DNA from: Kordiimonadaceae bacterium
GTDB lineage: Bacteria; Pseudomonadota; Alphaproteobacteria; Sphingomonadales; Kordiimonadaceae
Assembly: GCA_016765035.1 (NCBI GenBank)
Contig: JAESQS010000138.1
Coordinates: 1-44,493 of the forward strand
Length of the DNA stretch: 44,493 bases
Direction of reading: 5' to 3'
Below, piece after piece: positions 10,727 through 19,451 of the stretch. Position 1 is the stretch's first letter. Each line of letters opens with the position of its first letter. Both the position numbers and the translations under genes were made by a program. The notes beneath the pieces were generated by a model that saw nothing but the letters and a program-made list of their open reading frames with translations, had not been told where the DNA came from and did not search any database.

Positions 10727-11287
10727 TTAAGTATTTGATTTATATGATAAAAATACGATTCTTTGCCGTCCCTGTGTCCGTTCGTCAACTTGCACAATTA
10801 CCGAGGGAAGTACCAAGGGGTCATCTGTTGCCAACTCGCAAATGATAGTGCCATCTGCGGCGAGCCACTCCTTGTCCACTATGTTTTGCAGCGTCGGCTC
10901 CACAAGGCCTTCTCTGTAGGGTGGGTCCATAAAAATAAACGCATAAGGCGATGTGGCAAGAGGCAAGGCAGGGGCGCTTATGCGCAAAATGTTTGTGGCA
11001 GCATTTGCACTGAGCGTATCAATATTTTCCCTGAGAACAGCAAGGGAAGTGGGGGATTTTTCCACAAAAGTCACATGGCTTGCGCCGCGAGACAGGGCTT
11101 CTAGCCCCAACGCGCCGGTGCCAGCAAATATATCGGCCACGCGGGCGTCTTGCATATCCGCATATCGGTGGTGATTTACCATGGAAAACACGCGCTCGCG
11201 CATACGGTCGGTTGTGGGGCGTACTGATAGCCCCTCAGGAACTGCTAATCGCCGGCCTTTATGAATGCCAGCGATTATGCGGCTCAT
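10727..11287 (-). CDS. rsmD: 16S rRNA (guanine(966)-N(2))-methyltransferase RsmD
   Basis: MSRIIAGIHKGRRLAVPEG..RPTTDRMRERVFSM; DPPY motif (FMDPPYREG). Confidence 0.95.
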   Translation of the reverse strand: MSRIIAGIHKGRRLAVPEGLSVRPTTDRMRERVFSMVNHHRYADMQDARVADIFAGTGALGLEALSRGASHVTFVEKSPTSLAVLRENIDTLSANAATNILRISAPALPLATSPYAFIFMDPPYREGLVEPTLQNIVDKEWLAADGTIICELATDDPLVLPSVIVQVDERTQGRQRIVFLSYKSNT

Positions 11288-12603
11288 CTACTGCGCCCTT
11301 TTGGACCGCGCCCTTTTGGGTCGGACCGGTTTGAACCGGACGCTTTGCCTGATGCCGGACCACTGCGGGGCTTGCCAGTTTGCTTAGTGTCGGCCCGCTT
11401 CATTTGTGGCTTATTAGCATTAGCCTCAGCCCTGCCTTCTGGTTTCCCCTCAGGCTTACCCTCTGGATTACCTTTAGCGCGCCCTTGAGGTCTTCTGTCG
11501 GTTTTACTGCTGCTTGCACCGCGGCGCTCATCGCCTTTTTTGCCGCTGCGGCTTTGTGATTTCCGGTCTTGCCATTCGCTGGTATCATTGCCTGTTTTAT
11601 TTTCAGCCCAATTGCGCGAGCGTTCGTTCCGCTTACCGCCAGTTTGGCCGCGTTTATCGTCGCGGGGGTCCTTTTTGCTACGATCGCCAGGCCTGCTGGT
11701 GGCAGGTGCGCCTTCATCGCCTTTTTGGAAGACTTCAAACTTGCGTTTACGCGAGGCACCCAATTTTACTTTGGTTGGTTTTTTTGCCTTGGCCCATTTG
11801 CTGGGGTCGCGCTGTACTTCTGGCGTGCCCACACCTTGCGGCGCGTCTTTAAAGTAGCCAGCCAGCACTTCATATAGTTGTTTTTCACCAACAGAAACGA
11901 CATTGCCTGCATCAAGCGTGCCTAGGGAGAAAGGCCCGTAATGGGTACGGATAAGCCGGTTTACTGATAATTCCATATGCTCCATTACGCGGCGAACCTC
12001 ACGGTTTTTGCCTTCGCGAATAGCAACTGAAATCCAAGCGTTAGCCCCTGTTTGGCGCTCTAGGCTTGCTTCAATGGAGCCATAATGTACGCCATCGATA
12101 GTGACGCCGTCTTTTAGTTTTTCCAACGATTTTTCGTTTACGCGGCCATGCACGCGCACGCGGTATTTGCGCACAATACTGTTGACGGGCAGTTCAAGCC
12201 AGCGGGCAAGCTCTCCGTCATTTGTCAGCAGCAGCAGCCCTTCCGTATTCATATCAAGGCGACCAACTGAAATAACCCGCCCCATATGGTCTGGTACATT
12301 ATCGAAAACAGTTGGTCTTCCCTCCGGGTCCCGGTGGGTTGTCAGGGTGCCGCGTTTTTTGTGAAGACGCCAAAGCTTGGTTTGGGTAACTTCGGTGATG
12401 GGCTCTCCGTCTACAGTGATGCCTTGCAGGCTTGTCACAAGCGTTGCCGGGGTATCAAGCAGTTTACCGTGAATGCGAATACGTCCGCCTTCAATCATGC
12501 GCTCAACTTCACGGCGGGAGGCGATGCCTGCACGGGCGAGAACCTTGGCGATACGCTCGCCTTTGGTCTCGGTATTCTCTGGGGTATTTTCTATTTCAGT
12601 CAT
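11284..12603 (-). CDS. Pseudouridine synthase (RluB/RsuA family) with long basic low-complexity C-terminal tail
   Basis: S4 domain (RIAKVLARAGIASRREVERMIEGGRIRIHGK), catalytic GRLDMNTEGLLLLTNDGELA; start placed at MTEIENTPENTETK (12603) rather than ORF-track 12639; 4-bp overlap with rsmD. Confidence 0.92.
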   Translation of the reverse strand: MTEIENTPENTETKGERIAKVLARAGIASRREVERMIEGGRIRIHGKLLDTPATLVTSLQGITVDGEPITEVTQTKLWRLHKKRGTLTTHRDPEGRPTVFDNVPDHMGRVISVGRLDMNTEGLLLLTNDGELARWLELPVNSIVRKYRVRVHGRVNEKSLEKLKDGVTIDGVHYGSIEASLERQTGANAWISVAIREGKNREVRRVMEHMELSVNRLIRTHYGPFSLGTLDAGNVVSVGEKQLYEVLAGYFKDAPQGVGTPEVQRDPSKWAKAKKPTKVKLGASRKRKFEVFQKGDEGAPATSRPGDRSKKDPRDDKRGQTGGKRNERSRNWAENKTGNDTSEWQDRKSQSRSGKKGDERRGASSSKTDRRPQGRAKGNPEGKPEGKPEGRAEANANKPQMKRADTKQTGKPRSGPASGKASGSNRSDPKGRGPKGRSR

Positions 12604-12696
12604 GGCGCGCACCATAGGCCCGAAGGCGGTGTCGCGCAACTATTACACTCGCTGTTTTTCTTGACGCTTCTAAGTGACTGGTTTATCCCAGAATTC

Positions 12697-13149
12697 ATGA
12701 TTGAAAAGTTCCCCCATATGCATCAGGCGCTGGATGAAGCACGGTTGGCCGCTGAGAAAGGCGAAGTGCCTATTGGCGCTGTTATCACGGGGCCTGATGG
12801 GCAGGTGCTGGCAGCGGCCGGGAACAGAGTAGTTGGCCCAAAGGACCCAACAGGCCATGCGGAACTGATCGCTATCAGGCAAGCGGCCAAAAAATTAGGG
12901 TCGGAGAGGCTGGTTGATTGCAACCTTTATGTAACGCTTGAGCCATGTGCTATGTGCGCGCAAGCCATTGCTTTTGCCCGTATTGCACGGGTGTATTATG
13001 GGGCAGATGACCCAAAGGGTGGCGGCATTACAGTAGGCGCTCGCATATATAGCCAACCAACCACACACCACAAGCCAGAAGTTTATGGCGGCATTCTGGA
13101 AAATGAAGCGGCGCAAATGCTTAGAGACTTTTTTAAATCACGCCGTTAA
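12697..13149 (+). CDS. tadA: tRNA-specific adenosine deaminase
   Basis: HAELIAIRQA and PCAMCAQAI zinc-deaminase motifs; true start near 12697/12718, not the ORF-track 12286 start, which overlaps rluB antisense. Confidence 0.93.
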   Translation: MIEKFPHMHQALDEARLAAEKGEVPIGAVITGPDGQVLAAAGNRVVGPKDPTGHAELIAIRQAAKKLGSERLVDCNLYVTLEPCAMCAQAIAFARIARVYYGADDPKGGGITVGARIYSQPTTHHKPEVYGGILENEAAQMLRDFFKSRR

Positions 13150-13158
13150 AGTCTCTCT

Positions 13159-14454
13159 ATGAACGAAGATATAACAGCACAGATACTCACTTATGCTACC
13201 GAAGCATGGGCATGGTTTCAAACACAGTTTCTCGAGCCTGAACGGTTGGTCGAACTGGTGGTCATCGGGATTGCAATATTTCTTGCCAAGCTGACCAGCA
13301 ATTTCATTCATCGTGGCATTATGAAAGCCTTTGGCGCCCATGCCGCTGTACAGAAAGCTGACCGTCGCTTTTTGCATCCGATATTGTCAGCGGCAATTGC
13401 CATCATGCTTATTTGGACAGGCATATTCCTTCTTCAGCCGTTTATGGCTACCTACTTGTTATCGGTTGCCTCAAGCCTATTAACGGCGTGGTTGTTCATT
13501 CGCCTTGCTGTTGGCTTATTGCCAAACCGTGAGTTTGCGCGCTTCATTGCCAGCGCAGCATGGGGGTTGGCTGCGTTGAATATTATGGGGCTATTGGACC
13601 CCATTATAACAGTGCTTGATTCAGCCAAACTGCCCCTCGGTGAAATTGAACTTAGTTTACTGTCGCTAATCACAGGCATTCTATCGTTTGGATTTTTGAT
13701 ATGGGGCGCGTTTGCCCTGTCAGGCCTTCTGGAACGCCAGTTAAAAGGTATGGATGCTATACCGCCAACAGTGCGGGCACTGCTGACCAAAGTGGCAAAA
13801 ATTGTTCTTGTTTCTCTTGCGTTTCTGATCTCTCTGAATGCCACCGGCATTGACCTTACGGCCCTAGCTGTCTTTGGGGGCGCGCTGGGTGTTGGTATTG
13901 GTTTTGGTTTGCAGAAAGTGGTCGGGAATTTTATTTCCGGCATCATTTTGTTGATCGACAGGTCGATCAAACCCGGTGATGTGATTGAAACCAGTGGCAC
14001 ATACGGCACGATTAACCGACTGGGTGCGCGGTATACCAGTGTGATTACCCGTGACGGTACTGAGTATCTTATTCCGAATGAAGATATGATCACGCAGCCC
14101 GTGGTTAACTGGTCTCATAGCCACAGCATGGTGCGGCGGCGCATTCCCGTGCAGGTGGCGTATGAAAGTGATATTCATAAAGCGATGGACCTTATGGTTG
14201 CTGCGGCCGCTGAAGAAAAACGCGTGCTGGCAGACCCTGCACCCCGCACCTTGATGCGGGCTTTTGGGGAAAATGGTGTGGATTTGGAACTGCGCATGTG
14301 GATTAATGACCCGCAGCACGGGGTTTCTAACATTGCAAGTAATGTGATGCTTAGGATTTGGGATAAATTCCATAAAGAGGGCATTGAATTCCCGTATCCA
14401 CAGCGTGTGGTGCATGTGAAAAATTCTACTGGGAACGTAAATCCTATTCTGTAG
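13159..14454 (+). CDS. Mechanosensitive ion channel family protein (MscS-like)
   Basis: 431 aa; TM helices then FGGALGVGIGFGLQKVVGNFISGIILLIDRSIKPGDVIE. Confidence 0.95.
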   Translation: MNEDITAQILTYATEAWAWFQTQFLEPERLVELVVIGIAIFLAKLTSNFIHRGIMKAFGAHAAVQKADRRFLHPILSAAIAIMLIWTGIFLLQPFMATYLLSVASSLLTAWLFIRLAVGLLPNREFARFIASAAWGLAALNIMGLLDPIITVLDSAKLPLGEIELSLLSLITGILSFGFLIWGAFALSGLLERQLKGMDAIPPTVRALLTKVAKIVLVSLAFLISLNATGIDLTALAVFGGALGVGIGFGLQKVVGNFISGIILLIDRSIKPGDVIETSGTYGTINRLGARYTSVITRDGTEYLIPNEDMITQPVVNWSHSHSMVRRRIPVQVAYESDIHKAMDLMVAAAAEEKRVLADPAPRTLMRAFGENGVDLELRMWINDPQHGVSNIASNVMLRIWDKFHKEGIEFPYPQRVVHVKNSTGNVNPIL

Positions 14455-14472
14455 CTAACAAGTGATTTTGAC

Positions 14473-14575
14473 AAATAATAAAGGGGTGTGGTGCCCGATC
14501 GATCAGGGAGATAATTTTAACAAAAATAATAAAGGGGTGTGGTGCCCGATCGATCAGGGAGATAATTTTAACAAA
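14473..14575. repeat. 51-bp perfect tandem duplication (2 copies)
   Basis: AAATAATAAAGGGGTGTGGTGCCCGATCGATCAGGGAGATAATTTTAACAA at 14473-14523 and again at 14524-14574. Confidence 0.97.
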
Positions 14576-14589
14576 GAGGGGAATTTATT

Positions 14590-15012
14590 ATGTCTTTAGT
14601 AAGATTTATTGCACTGACGCTAGCAGCCTTCATTGCATATGCTGTTTTGTATATCATTGGCGTGGAAATATTTGCAGACCAATATAGTTCCATAACGGAG
14701 CATATGGTGCCGGAAGACCAAATCGCGATGGCATCATTATCATACCATTTGGTGCAAACGATCATTTTTGTCTGGTTGTTTGATAAGGCAGTTGGCTCAA
14801 GTAACCTGAAAGATGGCGCTGTTTTTGGCGCTATGATTGGCCTGTACTTAATGGCTTCGGATTCAATATGGTTTATAAGCATCAAAGGTTTCCCACAAGA
14901 TGCACAGATGGTTCAGGCCCTTATGAATGTTGTAATTGGTGCTTTGGTGGGTGTGTTGCTGGCTAAATTATACGGGGTTAGGCGCGGCGAAGATAGCGCT
15001 GACGAAGCCTAA
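14590..15012 (+). CDS. Small hypothetical membrane protein
   Basis: 140 aa with about four hydrophobic segments; GAGGGG Shine-Dalgarno upstream of ATG. Confidence 0.75.
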   Translation: MSLVRFIALTLAAFIAYAVLYIIGVEIFADQYSSITEHMVPEDQIAMASLSYHLVQTIIFVWLFDKAVGSSNLKDGAVFGAMIGLYLMASDSIWFISIKGFPQDAQMVQALMNVVIGALVGVLLAKLYGVRRGEDSADEA

Positions 15013-15029
15013 CTATTTGATATTTTTTC

Positions 15030-15063
15030 AGCGGTGGCCAAGGTGTTGGCCGTCGCTTTTTTA
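15030..15063 (+). terminator. Rho-independent terminator
   Basis: Stem AGCGGTGGCC / GGCCGTCGCT (two wobble pairs) followed by TTTTTTA. Confidence 0.8.
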
Positions 15064-15199
15064 TGGTGTGTAACGACTGGTACTCCGCCCCCTGTGCAGG
15101 GCCGTTACTTCTTGAATGACGCGCCGTTTTCAGGAGAAAAGGGCCCGTGAAAAACCACAAGCGGTTTTACTGGGAGACACCTGTTGAAAAGGGGCTTGT

Positions 15200-15961
15200 T
15201 TAGGGAAATACTTGAATGTTGAGGCCCGCCAGAAGCACCTGTTGCTGGTCACTGCTTATTTTCATGGCGCGAAAGTTGGATAGGGTGCTGAGCTGTAGGC
15301 CACCTACATTGGCAGCGCGCAAATCGGTGCCTTCAAAATTGGCTTTGTCGGTTTCTGCCCCGGATATGTTTGTGCCTGTCATATCAGTATTTTTAAAGTC
15401 ACAGCCTCTCAGTTGGCTTTCACGCAAGCTACAGTCGGTGATTTTGCATCCTTCAAACGACAACCCTTGAAAATCGGCATAGTCAAAATTGGATTTATGA
15501 AGGGTAATATCTGTATTTGAGAGGCGCGAGCTTCCACCCACGCTGTTGCTAAAGGTCGCATTTTCAAAGTTGGTGCCTTGGGCGGTGCAGTCTTCAAATA
15601 ACGCGCCAAACAAGATTGTTGAGCGAAAACTGGATGTAGACAGGTTGCAGCGTTTGAAACGTGCGCCCTGCATATGCGCATAGGTGAAATTAGCACCTGT
15701 GCCACTATCGCCATCAAAAAATACGCAGTCTAAAAATTCGGCTGATTGCAAGTTGCCGCGTGTGAAGCTGCAGTTTTTAAAGGTGCAATTTTCAAAGCAT
15801 GCGCCTTCGAAATTTGTTTCTGCAAAGTTGGCTTGTGTAAAGCGGCAGTTTCTGAAAAGAGCATTTTCCAGACACAAGCCATCCCAATAGACACGGCCAA
15901 AACTTACGTCAGTGATGGGTGTTTCGTTTTCAGCGCACTCTATAACCGTAGTGTCGTCCAT
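15200..15961 (-). CDS. Pentapeptide-repeat protein
   Basis: Continuous A(N/D/E)(F/L)xx-type repeats: TQANFAETNFEGACFENCTFKNCSFTRGNLQSAEFLDCVF etc. Confidence 0.92.
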   Translation of the reverse strand: MDDTTVIECAENETPITDVSFGRVYWDGLCLENALFRNCRFTQANFAETNFEGACFENCTFKNCSFTRGNLQSAEFLDCVFFDGDSGTGANFTYAHMQGARFKRCNLSTSSFRSTILFGALFEDCTAQGTNFENATFSNSVGGSSRLSNTDITLHKSNFDYADFQGLSFEGCKITDCSLRESQLRGCDFKNTDMTGTNISGAETDKANFEGTDLRAANVGGLQLSTLSNFRAMKISSDQQQVLLAGLNIQVFP

Positions 15962-16010
15962 TGAGGCCTATTCTTTCGCTTGTGTTTGTTGGTTCGTTGC
16001 AAGGGCCTTT

Positions 16011-16877
16011 TTATTGGGCGTCCATGAAAATACGATATTGTTCTACTAATCGTTTTACTGTTGGGCCGGGTTTGCCATTTCCAATGGGGGCATCATCAAA
16101 TGCGATAATGGGTTGTGCACAACAGCTACTGCTTGTCAGGAACATCTCAGTAGCGCCTTTTGCCTCTTTGACCGTAAAGGCGCGTTCTTCAATGGGCATT
16201 TGCATGTCTCTGGCTAGGCGTATAATGGCAGAGCGGGTAATGCCCGGCAGGATATTGTCATCTGTCGAGCGGGTTACAAGCGTGCCCTCCGGGGTCACAA
16301 TCCACACATTGGTGCTGCTGCCTTCTGTGACTAAGCCATCGCTGTCCACAAGGATTGCTTCAAAGCTGCCCTTTTCGCGAGCGGCTTGTTTAGCCAGTAT
16401 GTTTGGCAGCAAAGAAATGGATTTTATATCACAGCGGCTCCAACGCGTGTCAGGCTGGCTAGATGCTTTTACGCCGCTTTTTACACGCGCATTAATGGCT
16501 GCAAAATCCAGCCTGCGGCATGTGATGATAAGGCTAGGCTTGATATTTTCAGGGAAAGCATGGTCGCGTTTAGCCGCCCCGCGCGACACTTGCATGTAAA
16601 TCATGGCGCTGTTGGTGCGGTTTCGGCGTACCACTTCTTTGATAACCTGTGTTAAAGCCGCGTCTCCCATTGGGGCGGAGATGCGCAGTTCACTAAGAGA
16701 GCGCCGCAAACGTGCCAAGTGCGGCACAAGGTCAATGATTTTGCCGTCATACACAGTGATGCCTTCATAAGCACCATCAGAAAATTGGTTGCCTCTGTCT
16801 TCAATATGCACAGTGGCATAGGCAATAGGTAGGTAAGCACCATTCACATACGCGATGCGGGACACGGCATTCTCCAA
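16011..16877 (-). CDS. D-amino-acid transaminase (class IV PLP aminotransferase)
   Basis: AYVNGAYLPIAYATVHIEDRGNQFSDGAYEGITVYDGKI; LPNILAKQAA; TEGSSTNVWIV. Confidence 0.9.
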   Translation of the reverse strand: MENAVSRIAYVNGAYLPIAYATVHIEDRGNQFSDGAYEGITVYDGKIIDLVPHLARLRRSLSELRISAPMGDAALTQVIKEVVRRNRTNSAMIYMQVSRGAAKRDHAFPENIKPSLIITCRRLDFAAINARVKSGVKASSQPDTRWSRCDIKSISLLPNILAKQAAREKGSFEAILVDSDGLVTEGSSTNVWIVTPEGTLVTRSTDDNILPGITRSAIIRLARDMQMPIEERAFTVKEAKGATEMFLTSSSCCAQPIIAFDDAPIGNGKPGPTVKRLVEQYRIFMDAQ

Positions 16878-16893
16878 AATTACCAGTCTGGCC

Positions 16894-18109
16894 CTAAGGG
16901 GTGGTTTGAGGGCCGACGGTGGAATTTACGGGTTTGATATAGATCATCAATAGCAGCGCTGGAACGACAATCAAGAAAGTTGTTATTGTAAGGGCCAAAA
17001 GCCCCAAAGAAATAAGCGGTGCCAAAGCGGCCGTTGCAAGGGCGATGATGGCTGTAATCGATAATATCATAAGCGCAGAGGCGCGGTCGTCATCATCGAC
17101 AGCGGCTTTTAAGGCACTGACAAAACAAGGCCCCGCGCGCAAGCCAACACCGGTGTTTAATACCCAGAACATGGCAACCAAATGCTGCGGCTTATTAGGG
17201 CCCCATAGGGCATAGGCTATTAGGATGAGCGTCGCACCAACACAAACAAGCGTGCCAAGCATAATGATAGTCTCAGCGCCCCATTTTTTAACCAAACTGC
17301 CGGTGGTGTTGGCAGCCACAAAGAAGGTTGCAACACCAACCATTTGCATCAAGATAAAGTCTTCAATAGTGCCGCCCATGGTTTCGATGATCACAGCCGG
17401 GGCTGTGAAGACAAAAGCAATTAAGCCGCCAACAGTTAAGGCATGGCCCATGGCATAGCGAATGTAAGTTGTGTTTTTAAGCAGCGCGAGATAGCTGCCT
17501 TGGCCTGTTTGTTTTTTGGTGCCAACGCTTGGAATAAGTTTGGGCCGCAAGATAACAATCACGCATACTATGCTCACAAGAATGGCGGTTATTGTGAAGG
17601 TGGATTCCCAGCCATAAGCTGAATAGAGCCATAGGCCCATAATGGGGGCCAATCCCGGCACGAGTGCTTCAATACTGCCCATGGCGCTGATGGCGCGCAT
17701 GGCCCCAAGTTCGGAAAACAAGCCGCGGATAAGGCCCGGCGCGAGTACAGCGGCCCCGGATGCAGCCGCCCCTTGCAGGAAGCGCAGGCTGATAAGCCAC
17801 CAAATTGTGGGCGAAAAATATACAGGCGAAAGAGAAAACAGCGTAGGCAAACAAGGACCATATAAACAGGCGCCGGCGGCCATAATGGGCTGCGAGGCTG
17901 CCAAACAAGAGCATACCCAACGTTGACCCAAACACAAAAGCGGCCAGAACCAGTTGGGCCGTGGCGATTGTCGTGCCGAATATGAGGGGCATTTCGGGCA
18001 CAGAAGGCAGCACAAGGTCAATGCCAGCAAGGCCAAGTGCCGTGCCGGAGATGATGGTCGCGCAGGCGAAAAGTGCTTCGCTGCGCGGCATTAGTGTTGT
18101 GTTGCTCAT
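16894..18109 (-). pseudogene. Bcr/CflA-type MFS drug transporter, disrupted by a frameshift near 17814-17818
   Basis: N-terminus in ORF 17669..18109 (MSNTTLMPRSEALFACATIISGTALGLAGIDLVLPSVPEM...HYGRRRLFIWSLFAYAVFSFACIF); remainder in the other frame (SPTIWWLISLRFLQGAAASGAAVLAPG...). Confidence 0.8.
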
Positions 18110-18238
18110 GGTTTGTCCGGTTCCAGACCGTCGTCGAAGGGTTTATTGTTTTTAATAATTGAATTTAGGCATTCGTTTTTATTATAGCAACCAAGTTGGT
18201 TTAAGCTGTGTTTTGGATCACTCTTTGGTTGTGTTATA

Positions 18239-19129
18239 CTACAAAGTCTTCTCTACCATGCAGGTGTGAAATATTTTAACACTTTCTACGACTGCTTCAG
18301 GGGCTTCGACTTGTGGGTAGTGGCCAATGGTGGGCAACCGGATCAGTTTGGCTGTCGGGACCAGCTTTTCAAAACCGTCCGCCGCGTGGGCACCAGATAT
18401 TGGGTCCTCTTGCCCGCATATTAGCATCAGAGGCAGTTTAGCATCGGCCAGTGCGCCCACCCAGCGACGCGCGTTTTTTTTGCGGTCTTCGATATAGCCA
18501 ATGCGGCGGGCAAGGGCTGCTCTGCCGTTTACACCTTTCACGGCGGGCCAGAATTCTTCCAGTCTCTCCTTGTTAGAGCGGGTATGCGGCCCAAAGACTG
18601 CGGCAAAGCTTTTGAGGAATTTACTGCGCTTTACAAACCGGGCAAGTAGCGGCCCCAGAGGGCTTGCCAGTAAGGTTTGCAGGGGCACAGGCCTGTGCAA
18701 ACTAGGGATAAGCCCCCCATTCAGAAAAATACAGCTTTTGATTTTGAAGGATAAGCTGCTTTCGTTATGGCGCGCGAGTAATTCCTGCGCGACAGTATCG
18801 CCAACATCGTGTGCTAAAATATGCACTTCTCTAATTTCACGGTGCTGCATCAATGCTTCAAGCATATCTGCTTGGTCTTGAATGCTGCATTTTTTCTGGC
18901 GCGCATTCAAGGATTGCCCGTAATCCAAAAGGTCTGGGATAACCATATGGAACCGATCGACTAAATAACGGGAAATCCAGCACCAGTCCCACCCGCTGGT
19001 AGGGAAGCCGTGGAGCATCAACAAGACTTGCCCTTTACCGCCGCGCTGGTAAAAAACATTATGGTCCCGCCATTCAAAATATTTCCCGCATTGACGCCAT
19101 TTGTCAAAGGAGATGGGTGCTTTGTCCAT
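18239..19129 (-). CDS. Alpha/beta hydrolase (haloalkane dehalogenase/epoxide hydrolase-like)
   Basis: LMLHGFPTSGWDW, HILAHDVGDTVAQELLAR nucleophile elbow, GHYPQVEAPE. Confidence 0.88.
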   Translation of the reverse strand: MDKAPISFDKWRQCGKYFEWRDHNVFYQRGGKGQVLLMLHGFPTSGWDWCWISRYLVDRFHMVIPDLLDYGQSLNARQKKCSIQDQADMLEALMQHREIREVHILAHDVGDTVAQELLARHNESSLSFKIKSCIFLNGGLIPSLHRPVPLQTLLASPLGPLLARFVKRSKFLKSFAAVFGPHTRSNKERLEEFWPAVKGVNGRAALARRIGYIEDRKKNARRWVGALADAKLPLMLICGQEDPISGAHAADGFEKLVPTAKLIRLPTIGHYPQVEAPEAVVESVKIFHTCMVEKTL

Positions 19130-19451
19130 AAAGGCTTTGCCTGTCTCACATCTGTAGTCTTTAGCCCGTCTTTACCGTAAACACCTGTAGGGTTAAATAC
19201 GGAGTCGCGAGCTCTTAATCATTAACTAGGGCGGCAAGCCCCTAATGGCAACTATGGCATGAAAATATAGGGTGTTGAAATGCAGATGGAAGCGCATGTC
19301 TCCTGCTGCATTAGCTCCCTTGTGCTCATCACCTCTTGATGAGGCAGGAATATCTTTTCTTTTCATTCCACAGCAAATGAGACAAGTTGTATTTGATGAA
19401 ATGGGGGTTGAGAGGCTCCGGTTACTTAAGGCAGCTTGAGGGATAACAAGG

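Noticed and set aside
12286-12696. N-terminal extension of the tadA ORF
   Set aside because: Overlaps rluB antisense; deaminase homology starts at about MIEKFPHMHQALDEA, so the extension is an artefact of taking the longest ORF.
17825-18036. Upstream part of ORF 16894..18036 (MALLALTLCCLLCPKC...)
   Set aside because: Out-of-frame reading of the MFS N-terminus, whose real frame is in 17669..18109; it only appears coding because of the frameshift.
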